In this document: positions 24,808-33,709 of the stretch, piece after piece
Layout of the letters: each line of letters opens with the position of its first letter
Position numbering within the stretch: the stretch's first letter is position 1
Notes under the pieces: generated by a model
The model's database searches: none
What the model saw: only the letters and a program-made list of their open reading frames with translations
Told to the model about the DNA's origin: nothing
Source: an uncultured Succinatimonas sp.
Lineage (GTDB): Bacteria; Pseudomonadota; Gammaproteobacteria; Enterobacterales; Succinivibrionaceae
Direction of reading: 5' to 3'
Length of the DNA: 35,978 nucleotides
Assembly: GCA_900317105.1 (NCBI GenBank)
Contig: ONFP01000014.1
Span: forward strand, 1 to 35,978
Translations under genes and position numbers: made by a program

Positions 24808-26295
24808 ATGGATTCAATAATTCAGGCTTTAGGTATTCTTGTTACTTTTGAAAATCTAGGTCTTCTTGCAATAGGTACAGCCGTAGGTATTTTTGTTGGA
24901 GCTATGCCTGGGCTGTCTGTTAATATGGGACTGGCTCTGCTGTTTCCTATAACATTCTCCGTAGGTGGCTGGCACGGAATCATAATGCTTTTAGGTATTT
25001 ACTGCGGAGCTATCTACGGCGGTTCAATCACAGCTATTCTATTAAAAACTCCTGGCACTCCGGCATCAGCCGCAACTACCCTTGATGGATATCCTATGGC
25101 AAGAGGTGGACAACCAGGACGAGCTCTTGCTATCTCAACAACAGCATCAACCTTTGGCGGTATATTCTCAACTGTATGCCTGGTACTATTTGCTCCTATG
25201 CTTGCAAAGATTGCTCTTCAGTTTTCTAAACCTGAGTACTTTGCTCTTGCGATTTTTGGTATCAGCATGATCACTTCAGTTGCTCCAGGTTCAATCCTAA
25301 AGGGAATTATCGGCTGTCTGGTCGGTCTTTGGATTGCCACAATCGGACTTGATCCAATGAGTGGAATGGAGCGTTTCACCTTTGGTACTCTGTATCTTTC
25401 AGGCGGAATATCCTTCATGCCTATTCTGATTGGTCTTTTTGCTCTGACTCAGGTCTTTATCAATGCGGAGGAAATGTATCACAGATCCACTTCCACACAG
25501 AGGATTACAATCGATAGCGTATATCCAAAATGCGATGATATGAAACTGATCTCTCCTACACTGGTCAGATCATCTGCAATAGGAACATTCATCGGATGTG
25601 TCCCTGGTACCGGTGGAGATATCAGCTCCTGGATCTGCTACAACCAGGCCAAGACCTGGGCAAAGGACAAATCTAAATTCGGCAAGGGTGATCCTCGAGG
25701 CATAGCAGCTTCCGAGTCTGGAAACAATTCGATTGTTGGAGGAGCCTTCATCCCTGTACTGACACTGGGTATTCCTGGTGACGGTGCAACTGCCATTATT
25801 CTGGGAGCCCTGATGGTCCATGGAATTCAGCCAGGTCCTCTGCTTTTCATGAATCATGCAGTTGATGTGTATACTGTTTTCCTTGGGCTTATGATTGCCA
25901 ATTTTGTAATGGGCTTCTTTGGCTTCTCTCTCATAAGACTGTTCTCTAAGGTAACCATGATTCCAATGGTTCTTCTGCTGCCTATTATCTCTGTAATGGC
26001 GGTGATCGGAACCTATTCGTACGCAAATTCAATGCAGGATGTATATATCATGTTTGCTGCAGGTGTAATCGGCTACTTTATGTACAAGTTTGATATGGGA
26101 GTTCCTGGAGTTATTATCGGTATTATTCTTGGAAAACTTGCAGAACAGAACTTTACCGGTTCACTTATGATGAGTGACGGTTCTCTTTCCATCTTTGTAA
26201 CCAGCCCTATCTGCTGTATCTTCCTGATTCTGGCTCTGGTAGGTCTTTTATCTCCTCTCTACAAGGATTCTGTAAGACGAATTTTTGCAAAGTGA
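24808..26295 (+). CDS. tctA: Tripartite tricarboxylate transporter large permease (TctA family)
   Basis: The 495-residue polytopic protein has about 11-12 helices. It carries TctA signatures: VGAMPGLSVNMGLALLFPIT near the N-terminus, YCGAIYGGSITAILLKTPGT, and later GCVPGTGGDISSW and LTLGIPGDGATAIILGALM. It is the transport channel of the TTT system. It is last in the fuc operon and followed by two inverted repeats. Confidence 0.94.
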   Translation: MDSIIQALGILVTFENLGLLAIGTAVGIFVGAMPGLSVNMGLALLFPITFSVGGWHGIIMLLGIYCGAIYGGSITAILLKTPGTPASAATTLDGYPMARGGQPGRALAISTTASTFGGIFSTVCLVLFAPMLAKIALQFSKPEYFALAIFGISMITSVAPGSILKGIIGCLVGLWIATIGLDPMSGMERFTFGTLYLSGGISFMPILIGLFALTQVFINAEEMYHRSTSTQRITIDSVYPKCDDMKLISPTLVRSSAIGTFIGCVPGTGGDISSWICYNQAKTWAKDKSKFGKGDPRGIAASESGNNSIVGGAFIPVLTLGIPGDGATAIILGALMVHGIQPGPLLFMNHAVDVYTVFLGLMIANFVMGFFGFSLIRLFSKVTMIPMVLLLPIISVMAVIGTYSYANSMQDVYIMFAAGVIGYFMYKFDMGVPGVIIGIILGKLAEQNFTGSLMMSDGSLSIFVTSPICCIFLILALVGLLSPLYKDSVRRIFAK

Positions 26296-26313
26296 TTTTC
26301 TTCCGATTATTGA

Positions 26314-26344
26314 GTTCCACAGAACATTGTTTTTTCTGTGGAAC
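26314..26344 (+). terminator. Terminator-like hairpin after tctA
   Basis: GTTCCACAGA (26314-26323) and TCTGTGGAAC (26335-26344) form a perfect 10-bp stem 18 bp after the tctA stop. The T-run after it is weak. A second stem, TATTCCTG (26376-26383) / CAGGAATA (26394-26401), follows. Together they mark the end of the fuc operon; the rest of the 291-bp gap should hold the mreB promoter. Confidence 0.65.
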
Positions 26345-26586
26345 ATCATCTTTGTGATCCTTATTCTAAAATTTATATTCCTGCTCTGAACAACAGGAAT
26401 AATCACTCCAACTTTCAATTCCACATTAATCACAAAATACGCATTCATAAAGGAAAAATTTAATACATATCAGATAAATCTAAGCAAAAGATTTATGTAC
26501 GTGTGATATACTTTTTAGCAACCTGTTGTGTTGAACAGTAAAAAAGAAATATAGCCTTAATAATCCTGGCATTTGGACCTTAATAA

Positions 26587-27636
26587 ATGTTTAAGAAATT
26601 ACGTAGCATGTTCTCAAACGATTTATCAATCGATTTAGGAACTGCAAATACTCTAGTTTATATCAAGAATAAAGGTATCGTGTTAAACGAGCCTTCTGTT
26701 GTGGCTGTTCGTCTGGATAGAAATGGTGGAGCTCAGCGCAAAGTTGATGCTGTAGGTAAGGCCGCAAAGACAATGTTAGGTCGTAGCCCTGACAATCTGG
26801 AAGTTATTCGTCCAATGAAAGATGGTGTTATTGCAGACTTCCAGTACACAGAAAAAATGTTGCAGTACTTTATTTCAAAGGTTCTGCAGGGCTCCCATTT
26901 TATGCCATTCAAACCAAGTCCACGTGTATTGGTTTGTGTTCCATGCGGTGCAACTCAGGTTGAGCGCAGGGCAATTCGTGAGTCTGTTGAAGGTGCAGGT
27001 GCTTCAGAAGTATTCCTGATCACTGAGCCTATGGCTGCTGCAATCGGTGCAGGTCTTCCTGTATCGGAAGCTAAAGGTTCTATGATTGTTGATATCGGTG
27101 GCGGTACTACCGAGGTTGCTATCATCTCCTTAAACGGTATTGTTTACTCAAGCTCTGTTCGTATCGGTGGTAACCGTTTCGATCAGTCAATTATTGATTA
27201 TGTAAGAAATACCAAGCGTTACGAGATCGGTGAGGCAACTGCAGAACAGGTTAAGATTGAAATCGGTTCTGCTTATGCTGAGCAGGAAATGCATGAGATG
27301 GAGGTTCGCGGAAGATCAGTTGTTGAAGGTGTTCCTCGTTCATTCACTCTGAACTCAAATGAAATCCTTGAGGCTCTATCAGATCCAATCAAGGGAATCG
27401 TTGCTGCAGTCCGTACTGCCTTAGAGAAGTCTCCTCCAGAGCTTGCAGCTGATATCGCTCAGCACGGCATGATGCTATCTGGTGGTGGTGCATTACTTCA
27501 CAACCTTGATAAGTTATTACGTGAGGAAACAGGTATTCCTGTAACTATTGCAGAGGATCCTCTAACCTGCGTTGCTCGTGGTGGCGGTAAGGCCCTTGAG
27601 ATGTATGACGCTCAGGACAACGAGATTTTTGACTAA
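26587..27636 (+). CDS. mreB: Rod shape-determining protein MreB
   Basis: The 349-residue actin-like ATPase forms membrane-associated filaments that guide elongasome cell-wall synthesis. Nucleotide-binding motifs are clear: [10 protein letters not shown] (16-25), [16 protein letters not shown] and [13 protein letters not shown]. The N-terminal [14 protein letters not shown] matches the amphipathic membrane anchor. Length equals the gammaproteobacterial norm (347). The ribosome site is weak (GGACC). A strong hairpin terminator lies between it and mreC, so much of the transcription may end after mreB. Confidence 0.98.
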   Translation: MFKKLRSMFSNDLSIDLGTANTLVYIKNKGIVLNEPSVVAVRLDRNGGAQRKVDAVGKAAKTMLGRSPDNLEVIRPMKDGVIADFQYTEKMLQYFISKVLQGSHFMPFKPSPRVLVCVPCGATQVERRAIRESVEGAGASEVFLITEPMAAAIGAGLPVSEAKGSMIVDIGGGTTEVAIISLNGIVYSSSVRIGGNRFDQSIIDYVRNTKRYEIGEATAEQVKIEIGSAYAEQEMHEMEVRGRSVVEGVPRSFTLNSNEILEALSDPIKGIVAAVRTALEKSPPELAADIAQHGMMLSGGGALLHNLDKLLREETGIPVTIAEDPLTCVARGGGKALEMYDAQDNEIFD

Positions 27637-27728
27637 TTAGTACATAATTATTATTACTGATGTGGGATGGCAGCATTAACCTTTATTTTAGGTGTCAGGT
27701 CATCCTGCAGTAGAGGTTTTTATGAACT

Positions 27729-27757
27729 CCCATCATCCGTGATGGGCGTTTTGTTTT
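27729..27757 (+). terminator. Terminator/attenuator between mreB and mreC
   Basis: CCCATCA (27729-27735), loop TCCG, TGATGGG (27740-27746), followed by CGTTTTGTTTT. This is a good Rho-independent terminator. It ends only 15 bp before the mreC start, so it probably sets a high mreB to mreC ratio by partial read-through. An additional imperfect stem (GGATG...CATCC, about 27664-27706) lies upstream. Confidence 0.75.
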
Positions 27758-27772
27758 GATGAAGGATTTGAT

Positions 27773-28774
27773 TTGAAAAGCTCAGATCAGCAGAATTCTC
27801 TAGTTCACTTCCGATTCGGATTTGTCCTGCTGTTAACTCTTGTGGTTATGGCTCTGGATGTCCGCTCTAAATTTTTGTCAGATTTCAGATATTACGTTGA
27901 ATCTGCCTTATATCCCGTACTTGTTTTTGCTGATTCTCCACATTCTGTGGGTAAGATGATGTCTACCCAGTTTAAGAGTCACTCTGAACTTATCAAAGAG
28001 AATGAACAGCTTTCCACAGAAAACTTCATGCAAAGAGCCAATACTCTAAGACTTAAGGATCTTGAGGATGAGAATCAGGCTTTGCGCAAGCTTTTAAACT
28101 CTCATGTAAGACAGAATATCAAAAGACTGTTTGCTGAAGTTATAGACGTTGATCCTGATCCATATCTGAGTCGTGTGACCGTAAACCGCGGTACAAGTTC
28201 AGATGTTTATGAGGGAATGCCTGTTATTACAGACAGAGGCCTTGTAGGTCAGGTAATGGAAGCAAATTATTCTTTCTCAAGAGTTCTGCTTTTAACTGAT
28301 CCTAACTGTCAGATTCCGGTTATCGATTCTAGATCATCTGTAAGAGCAATCTGTATTGGCTCTGGATCTCATGCTGAGATTATTATTAATAATGTGCCAA
28401 GAACCGCAGATATCAAGGAAGGGGATATGCTACTGACCTCAGGAATCGGTGGAGTTTATCCTAAAGGCTATCCTGTAGCTATTGTTACCTCTGTCGGTAT
28501 TTCTGATTCACAGCCTTTTGCGGCAATTAAAGCAAGACCGCTGGTTGAAACTGATAAAATGCGTTATGTTCTGATGTTCGGTACCAGCAGTGATACTCCT
28601 GATGCCGAGGATTATGAACTTCAGGCTAAACAGATGACAGATGATAAGACTATTCTTCATCAGAAAAAAGTAAAAGAGCTAATTGATACCTTGTCTGTCA
28701 AGAAAAACGATAAGAATCAGAACGCAGAAAAATCTGAGGCTAAGAAATCTAACGTAGGTGGTACAAATGATTAG
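27773..28774 (+). CDS. mreC: Rod shape-determining protein MreC
   Basis: The 333-residue bitopic protein has a transmembrane helix at about 13-30 (FGFVLLLTLVVMALDV). A periplasmic coiled coil at about 65-105 (ELIKENEQLSTENFMQ, LEDENQALRKLLN) and the MreC beta domains follow (VTVNRGTSSDVYEGMPVI, DRGLVGQVMEA, LLTSGIGGVYPKGYPV). A Lys/Glu-rich tail ends the protein. It links MreB filaments to the PBP2-RodA machinery. The start is TTG: AAGGA lies 6 bases upstream, the nearby ATG at 27759 is out of frame and stops at once, and no better in-frame start exists. The rare start adds to the terminator in limiting MreC. Confidence 0.95.
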   Translation: MKSSDQQNSLVHFRFGFVLLLTLVVMALDVRSKFLSDFRYYVESALYPVLVFADSPHSVGKMMSTQFKSHSELIKENEQLSTENFMQRANTLRLKDLEDENQALRKLLNSHVRQNIKRLFAEVIDVDPDPYLSRVTVNRGTSSDVYEGMPVITDRGLVGQVMEANYSFSRVLLLTDPNCQIPVIDSRSSVRAICIGSGSHAEIIINNVPRTADIKEGDMLLTSGIGGVYPKGYPVAIVTSVGISDSQPFAAIKARPLVETDKMRYVLMFGTSSDTPDAEDYELQAKQMTDDKTILHQKKVKELIDTLSVKKNDKNQNAEKSEAKKSNVGGTND

Positions 28775-29288
28775 CGGAAAAGACAATAGAAATTCATTTC
28801 TGTTACTTTTAGTACCAATGCTTTTTGTTGGTCTGATTCTGCAGATTATTCATCTGCCTGAAGTGGTTTCTCTTAACAGACCTGATTTTCTGACTTTAAT
28901 TATTCTGTTTTTCTCTATTTACAGCAATTTCAGTCTGAAAATTGAAGTAAGCTGGCTTGTCGGAATTTTTCTTGACCTTGCAACCGGAGCTCCGCTGGGA
29001 ATCAATGCTCTGATTATTTCAGCTCAGATATATTTGATTACCACCCAGTTTAAGAATTTCTATAAATATAGGCTGTGGCAGCAGGTTATTATTGTTGGAA
29101 TCATAAACTTTTTGGTAACTATTCTTTGTTACTGGATTGAGCATATTATCGGCAGAAGCTATTATGAGATTAATTTCCTGATCCCTTCTGTTTCTACAGC
29201 CGTTTTCTGGCCTATAGTTTATTGGATTTGTCTGATTTTATGTTCAACTTTCTCAGTCGCTTCTGATGAAAAAGAGAATCTAGATTAG
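28767..29288 (+). CDS. mreD: Rod shape-determining protein MreD
   Basis: The ~173-residue integral membrane protein has five or six hydrophobic segments (LLLLVPMLFVGLILQII near the N-terminus and VIIVGIINFLVTILCYWI). The motif RPDFLTLIILFFSIY and the LDLATGAPLGINAL region are typical of MreD. It is part of the elongasome. I chose the ATG at 28767 (AGGTGG 5 bases upstream); an in-frame GTG at 28758 falls inside that ribosome site. It overlaps mreC by 8 bp. Confidence 0.93.
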   Translation: MISGKDNRNSFLLLLVPMLFVGLILQIIHLPEVVSLNRPDFLTLIILFFSIYSNFSLKIEVSWLVGIFLDLATGAPLGINALIISAQIYLITTQFKNFYKYRLWQQVIIVGIINFLVTILCYWIEHIIGRSYYEINFLIPSVSTAVFWPIVYWICLILCSTFSVASDEKENLD

Positions 29289-29293
29289 ATAAA

Positions 29294-29881
29294 ATGACAA
29301 AACTAATCCTTGCATCTGGTTCTCCTCGTCGTAAAGAATTCATGAGTTATCTTGGAATCCCTTTTGATGTGGTAATTCCCAATATTGATGAATCTCCGCT
29401 GAAAGGGGAATCTCCTGACGAACTGGTTCATCGTCTATCTAGATTAAAAGCTGATTTTATTTCAAAAGAACATTCTGACTCTGTAGTTGTTGCAGCTGAT
29501 ACTGTTGTCTGTTTTAATGGTATGATCCTCGGCAAACCATCTTCACGAGATGATGCTTTTAAGATGATAAAAATGCTGCAGGGGCAGACACACACTGTAT
29601 ATACTGGAGTAACAGTACAAAAGGGCAGTCTTGTAAAAAGCAAGGTTGTCTCAACTGAAGTGGTATTCGATTCTCTGGATGATAAGTTTATTAGTAATTA
29701 TGTGGCTTCCGGAGAATGTGACGATAAGGCCGGAGCTTACGCAATTCAGGGAATTGCCTCTGTTTTCATATCGGAAGTTAAAGGTTCGGTAAGTTCTGTT
29801 GTAGGATTACCAATTAACGAAGTTGTTAAGTTTTTAAGAGAGTTTGGATTAGATATCCCAATCTCAAAGGTTTGTGCATGA
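29294..29881 (+). CDS. maf: Maf-family nucleoside triphosphate pyrophosphatase (YhdE-like)
   Basis: The 195-residue Maf protein has the N-terminal LASGSPRRKEFMSYLG motif (SGSPRR at 8-13), the catalytic AADTVVCFNG and LGKPSSRDDAFKM segments, and AGAYAIQGIA. The family hydrolyses dTTP/UTP and modified nucleotides and is linked to septum control. Position behind mreD matches E. coli yhdE. The ribosome site is weak, and the stop overlaps the tldD start by 4 bp (ATGA). Confidence 0.94.
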   Translation: MTKLILASGSPRRKEFMSYLGIPFDVVIPNIDESPLKGESPDELVHRLSRLKADFISKEHSDSVVVAADTVVCFNGMILGKPSSRDDAFKMIKMLQGQTHTVYTGVTVQKGSLVKSKVVSTEVVFDSLDDKFISNYVASGECDDKAGAYAIQGIASVFISEVKGSVSSVVGLPINEVVKFLREFGLDIPISKVCA

Positions 29882-31317
29882 ATACATTCGAAAAAGCCTC
29901 AAAAATCCTATGGAATAATACGGATATAAATCTTGAGGTTGCTCAGAAAGCTCTTAATCATTTGAATTCAAGAGAAATAGATTTTGGTGATCTGTTTTTT
30001 GAAAGAAGTGTGGCTGAGGGATTTTTCCTGGAAGAAGGTATTGTCAAAGGAGGATCTTTCAGCATTTCTCAAGGTGTAGGTGTCAGAGCTGTTTTAGGGG
30101 CCAAATCCGGTTTTGCCTATTCTGATGTGCTGGATGAAAAGTCTTTGATGGAGGCCTGTACTGCTGCTCACTGTATCAGTCATGGTCACAGCTGCAACCG
30201 AGAAAAGATAGTTGTTTCAACCAAAGAGACCAAACCTCTTTATGTTGACGATGATCCGATTGCCGCTATGGATAAGGCCAGAAAAGCTGAAATTCTAGAG
30301 ATCCTGGATAAAAAGGCCAGAGCTCTTGATCCAAGAGTGGTTCAGGTTATGGGTAGTCTGAACTGTTCCTATTCAACTACTATGGTAATGCCTACCGATG
30401 GCCCTGCCAGAAGTGATATTAAACCGATATGCAATATAACCATAAGTGTGGTTATGGAGCATAACGGCCGCAAGGAAGAAGGCTTCGCAGCAACCGGCGG
30501 TGCGGTTTTATTCAATACTCTGCTAAAGGATGATACCTTAGACAATCTGGCTAAAGAGGCTGTAAGAATTGCCTCTGTAAACATGGAAGCTATCCCTGCT
30601 CCTGCAGGTACTATGCCTGTGGTTCTGGGTGCCGGCTGGCCGGGTGTGCTGGTACATGAGGCAGTAGGTCATGGCCTTGAAGGTGATTTCAACAGAACCG
30701 GATCTTCAGCCTACTCCGGCAAAATCGGACAAAAGGTTGCCTCAAGTGCCTGTACCATTATTGATGACGGCACTATTCCAGATCGCCGAGGATCATTATC
30801 CTTTGATGATGAAGGCACTGATACTGCATGTAATGTTCTGATTGAAAAGGGAATTCTCAAAGGTTATATGCAGGATAAGCAGAATGCCATGCTTATGAAG
30901 ATGAAGCCTACCGGTAACGGCAGACGTCAGAGTTATAACTGTATGCCAATTCCAAGAATGACCAATACTTTCCTGCAGAATGGAGAGTATGACAAGGATG
31001 AAATAATTTCCTCTGTAAAAAAAGGAATTTATGCAGTTAACTTCCGTGGCGGTCAGGTAGATATTACCTCCGGTGAATTTGTTTTCTCTGCCTCAGAAGC
31101 CTACCTTATCGAGGATGGCAAGGTAACATCTCCAATCAAGGGCGCAACTCTGATTGGAAATGGTCCAAAGACTATGCAGCAGGTTTCCATGGTTGGCAAC
31201 AATCTTGAGTTCGACTGCGGTATTGGTATGTGCGGCAAAGCCGGTCAGGGAGCTGCTGTGGGTATCGGTCAGCCTACTGTTAAGATTGACTCAATAACCG
31301 TTGGCGGTACCAAGTAG
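29878..31317 (+). CDS. tldD: TldD metalloprotease subunit
   Basis: The ~479-residue TldD protein pairs with TldE (PmbA) to form the zinc protease that degrades unfolded peptides and matures microcin-type RiPPs in enterobacteria. The metal motif HEAVGHGLEGD (HEAVGH at 260-265) is intact, as is the C-terminal GMCGKAGQGAAVGIGQPTVK. The ATG at 29878 follows AAGG by 7 bases; an in-frame TTG at 29872 is less likely. In E. coli rng and yhdP sit between yhdE and tldD; both are absent here. tldE is not in the window. Confidence 0.96.
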   Translation: MNTFEKASKILWNNTDINLEVAQKALNHLNSREIDFGDLFFERSVAEGFFLEEGIVKGGSFSISQGVGVRAVLGAKSGFAYSDVLDEKSLMEACTAAHCISHGHSCNREKIVVSTKETKPLYVDDDPIAAMDKARKAEILEILDKKARALDPRVVQVMGSLNCSYSTTMVMPTDGPARSDIKPICNITISVVMEHNGRKEEGFAATGGAVLFNTLLKDDTLDNLAKEAVRIASVNMEAIPAPAGTMPVVLGAGWPGVLVHEAVGHGLEGDFNRTGSSAYSGKIGQKVASSACTIIDDGTIPDRRGSLSFDDEGTDTACNVLIEKGILKGYMQDKQNAMLMKMKPTGNGRRQSYNCMPIPRMTNTFLQNGEYDKDEIISSVKKGIYAVNFRGGQVDITSGEFVFSASEAYLIEDGKVTSPIKGATLIGNGPKTMQQVSMVGNNLEFDCGIGMCGKAGQGAAVGIGQPTVKIDSITVGGTK

Positions 31318-31324
31318 ATATAAT

Positions 31325-31352
31325 TAAGGCTGTAATTTTATTTACAGCCTTA
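31325..31352. terminator. Bidirectional terminator between tldD and edd
   Basis: TAAGGCTGTAA (31325-31335) pairs perfectly with TTACAGCCTTA (31342-31352), with loop TTTTAT. It lies between the stops of two convergent genes. T-runs are weak outside the stem, but the A/T-rich stem ends serve both directions. Confidence 0.75.
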
Positions 31353-31386
31353 TGACCTGTTTATATGATATTTCTACCTTTGTAAT

Positions 31387-33201
31387 CTAATCTCTAACAT
31401 ACACTTCTTTAAAAATAAAACTTGCGCCCTGATCCGCTGGTGAGACGTTTTCACGGCATACTCTGAAAAGCATTCTTCCGTAAGTCTGTTCCTCAGATTC
31501 TAAATCAGGAGTTACCGCACGTCTGTTCTCAAGAGAGGTTAAGCAGTTTATTTCTCCTTTTTCTGCATCAAAATCAATGAGATCACCATCCTTAAGCAGA
31601 GAAATGAGTCCGCCTTTTGCAGCCTCAGGTGATAAGTGCAGTGCTGAAGGAATTCCTCCTGAAGCACCGGATAACCTGCCATCAGTAAGCAGGGCAACGT
31701 GGTATCCTGCTTTCTGCAGATTTCCCAGAACCGGCATCAGGGTATGCAGTTCCGGCATGCCCGAGGCTGCGGGGCCGGCGTAACGAACTACTATCACCGC
31801 ATCCTGATTAAGCTTTCCTTCCTTATATGCAGCCTGTACTTCATACTGAGAATTAAAGACTCTGGCTGGAGCTTTTACATGCTGATGCTCTTTTGAGACA
31901 GCGGATATCTTGATGACACTGTCTCCAAGGTTTCCATGAAGAACTTTTAGTCCTCCCTGTTCTCTGAAACAGCCGGTATCTGAAATTATTACATTTGGAT
32001 CTTTTGATTCTCCGCAGTCAACAAATTCAAGTTCATCTCCTTCTATTACCGGAGTTTTCAGTTGATCTGTGAATGTACCGAATACTGTCTCAACATCTTC
32101 ATGCAGCAGTCCTCTTTTAGACAGAGCTTTTAACAGAACAGGAACTCCCCCCGCATTCTGAAGAGCGTTAATGTCATAGACGGCATTAGGATAGACCTGT
32201 ACTAAAAGAGGAACCACTTCTGAGAGATCGCTTATGTCCTGCCAGGTGAGAATATAGCCTGCACTACGGGCGATTGCCGGCATATGCAGAGTATGATTGG
32301 TAGATCCTCCTGAAGCTAACAGTGCGACCAGACCGTTTACCAGATTTTTTGCGGTAAGTGTTTTGAATAATGGTTTGAAGTGCTCTCCCTGTCGGGTGTT
32401 TTTTACCATTTGCTTTACAGCATAATCGGTCAGTTTCTCTCGAAGAGGAGTATCTGGTGGAACGAAGGCAGAGCCTGGGAGCATCAGTCCCATGGCTTCA
32501 AGAACCAGCTGGTTGGTGTTTGCTGTACCATAGAAGGTACAGGTTCCCTTTGAGTGATAGCATTTGCATTCCATTCTCTGCAGGGCAACTTTATCTATCT
32601 TTCCTGCAGCATAATCCTGTCTGACTTCTGATTTTTCCTTATTGGATATGCCTGTTCCCATTGGCCCTGACGGAATGAAAGCTACTGGAAGATGTGCAAA
32701 AGATGCTGCTCCCATTAGAAGCCCGGGGGCGATTTTATCGCAAATGCCCAAAAGAAGAATACCATCAAAAATATTGTGAGATAGTGCTACCGCAACCCCC
32801 TGTGCTATGAGATCTCTTGAAAAGAGCGATATATCCATTCCCGGCTGTCCCTGGGTGATACCGTCACACATGGCGGGTACCATTCCTGCAACCTGACTGC
32901 TTGCTCCTGCCCCAAGTGCACTTGCCTCGATTTTTGATGGATAATCTCTGTAAGGACAGTGGGCACTGACCATGTCGTTGTAGGCACTTACGATTCCCAG
33001 ATTAGGTCCTTTTCCTGTTATAAGGTTTTCTTTGGTTTCAGACGCTGCTCCAGCAGCCGCATGGGCTATATTTGAGCAGGTTAAGCTGTATCTATCTCGG
33101 AGAACTTTTGCCTGAGAATCTATTATTTCAAGATAGGTTTTTCTTGTCAGTTCAGAGCGTTTTTCAATACGTCTTGTAACCTCTTCAACAACTATATTCA
33201 T
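31387..33201 (-). CDS. edd: Phosphogluconate dehydratase (Entner-Doudoroff)
   Basis: The 604-residue IlvD/Edd-family [4Fe-4S] dehydratase converts 6-phosphogluconate to KDPG. Family stretches: GIVSAYNDMVSAHCPYRDYP, AMCDGITQGQPGMDISL, LGICDKIAPGLLMGA, KGTCTFYGTANTNQ and TDGRLSGASGGIPSALH. Numbered from the ATG at 33201, cysteines 154 and 221 fall at the positions I recall for the E. coli Edd cluster ligands. That ATG has AAGG 7 bases upstream; a TTG at 33207 is possible but weaker. It overlaps the end of gntK by 17 bp. The aldolase gene eda is not in the window. Confidence 0.95.
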   Translation of the reverse strand: MNIVVEEVTRRIEKRSELTRKTYLEIIDSQAKVLRDRYSLTCSNIAHAAAGAASETKENLITGKGPNLGIVSAYNDMVSAHCPYRDYPSKIEASALGAGASSQVAGMVPAMCDGITQGQPGMDISLFSRDLIAQGVAVALSHNIFDGILLLGICDKIAPGLLMGAASFAHLPVAFIPSGPMGTGISNKEKSEVRQDYAAGKIDKVALQRMECKCYHSKGTCTFYGTANTNQLVLEAMGLMLPGSAFVPPDTPLREKLTDYAVKQMVKNTRQGEHFKPLFKTLTAKNLVNGLVALLASGGSTNHTLHMPAIARSAGYILTWQDISDLSEVVPLLVQVYPNAVYDINALQNAGGVPVLLKALSKRGLLHEDVETVFGTFTDQLKTPVIEGDELEFVDCGESKDPNVIISDTGCFREQGGLKVLHGNLGDSVIKISAVSKEHQHVKAPARVFNSQYEVQAAYKEGKLNQDAVIVVRYAGPAASGMPELHTLMPVLGNLQKAGYHVALLTDGRLSGASGGIPSALHLSPEAAKGGLISLLKDGDLIDFDAEKGEINCLTSLENRRAVTPDLESEEQTYGRMLFRVCRENVSPADQGASFIFKEVYVRD

Positions 33202-33709
33202 GAGCAACCTTCTTTTCTATCTGAGAAATCGCCTGACTGATTATTTCCTGTGGACTGCCGCTGATATCTATATTGATAACATCATTTTCAGAATCCGGAA
33301 ATTCCAGCGCTTCAAACTGAGAATTGAGCATATCTTCCTTCATAAAATGTCCCTGTCTTCTGGACAGTCTTTCCTTTATAAGTTCCTTACTGCCGAAAAG
33401 ATGGACAAAGATCAGTCCGTGATTTCCTTCTCTGAGCATATCTCGGTATTTTCTCTTTAAGGCAGAACAGACGACAACACCCGACTGATGTCTGTTTTCA
33501 AAGGAGAAAAACACGTCATTAATTCGCACAAGCCAAGGAGTTCTGTCTTCATCATTCAAAGGAATACCAGTTTTCATCTTTAGGATATTGGCTCTTGGAT
33601 GCAGATCATCTCCGTCTATAAAACTTGCTCCAAAGTGGTCGGCAATTGCCTTACCGATGGTAGTTTTTCCGCTTCCGCAGACTCCCATAATCACGCACTT
33701 AACGATCAT
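33185..33709 (-). CDS. gntK: Gluconokinase
   Basis: The ~174-residue P-loop kinase of the GntK/IdnK type has Walker A GVCGSGKTT (9-17), the substrate-side DGDDLHPRANILKMKTGIPL and NDEDRTPWL motifs, then CSALKRKYRD and RQGHFMKEDMLNSQFEALE. It phosphorylates D-gluconate to 6-phosphogluconate, the substrate of the overlapping edd. I use the ATG at 33709; an in-frame TTG at 33721 would add four residues. It is divergent from the second TRAP permease pair, which suggests gluconate or a related acid as the transported substrate. Confidence 0.94.
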   Translation of the reverse strand: MIVKCVIMGVCGSGKTTIGKAIADHFGASFIDGDDLHPRANILKMKTGIPLNDEDRTPWLVRINDVFFSFENRHQSGVVVCSALKRKYRDMLREGNHGLIFVHLFGSKELIKERLSRRQGHFMKEDMLNSQFEALEFPDSENDVINIDISGSPQEIISQAISQIEKKVAHEYSC

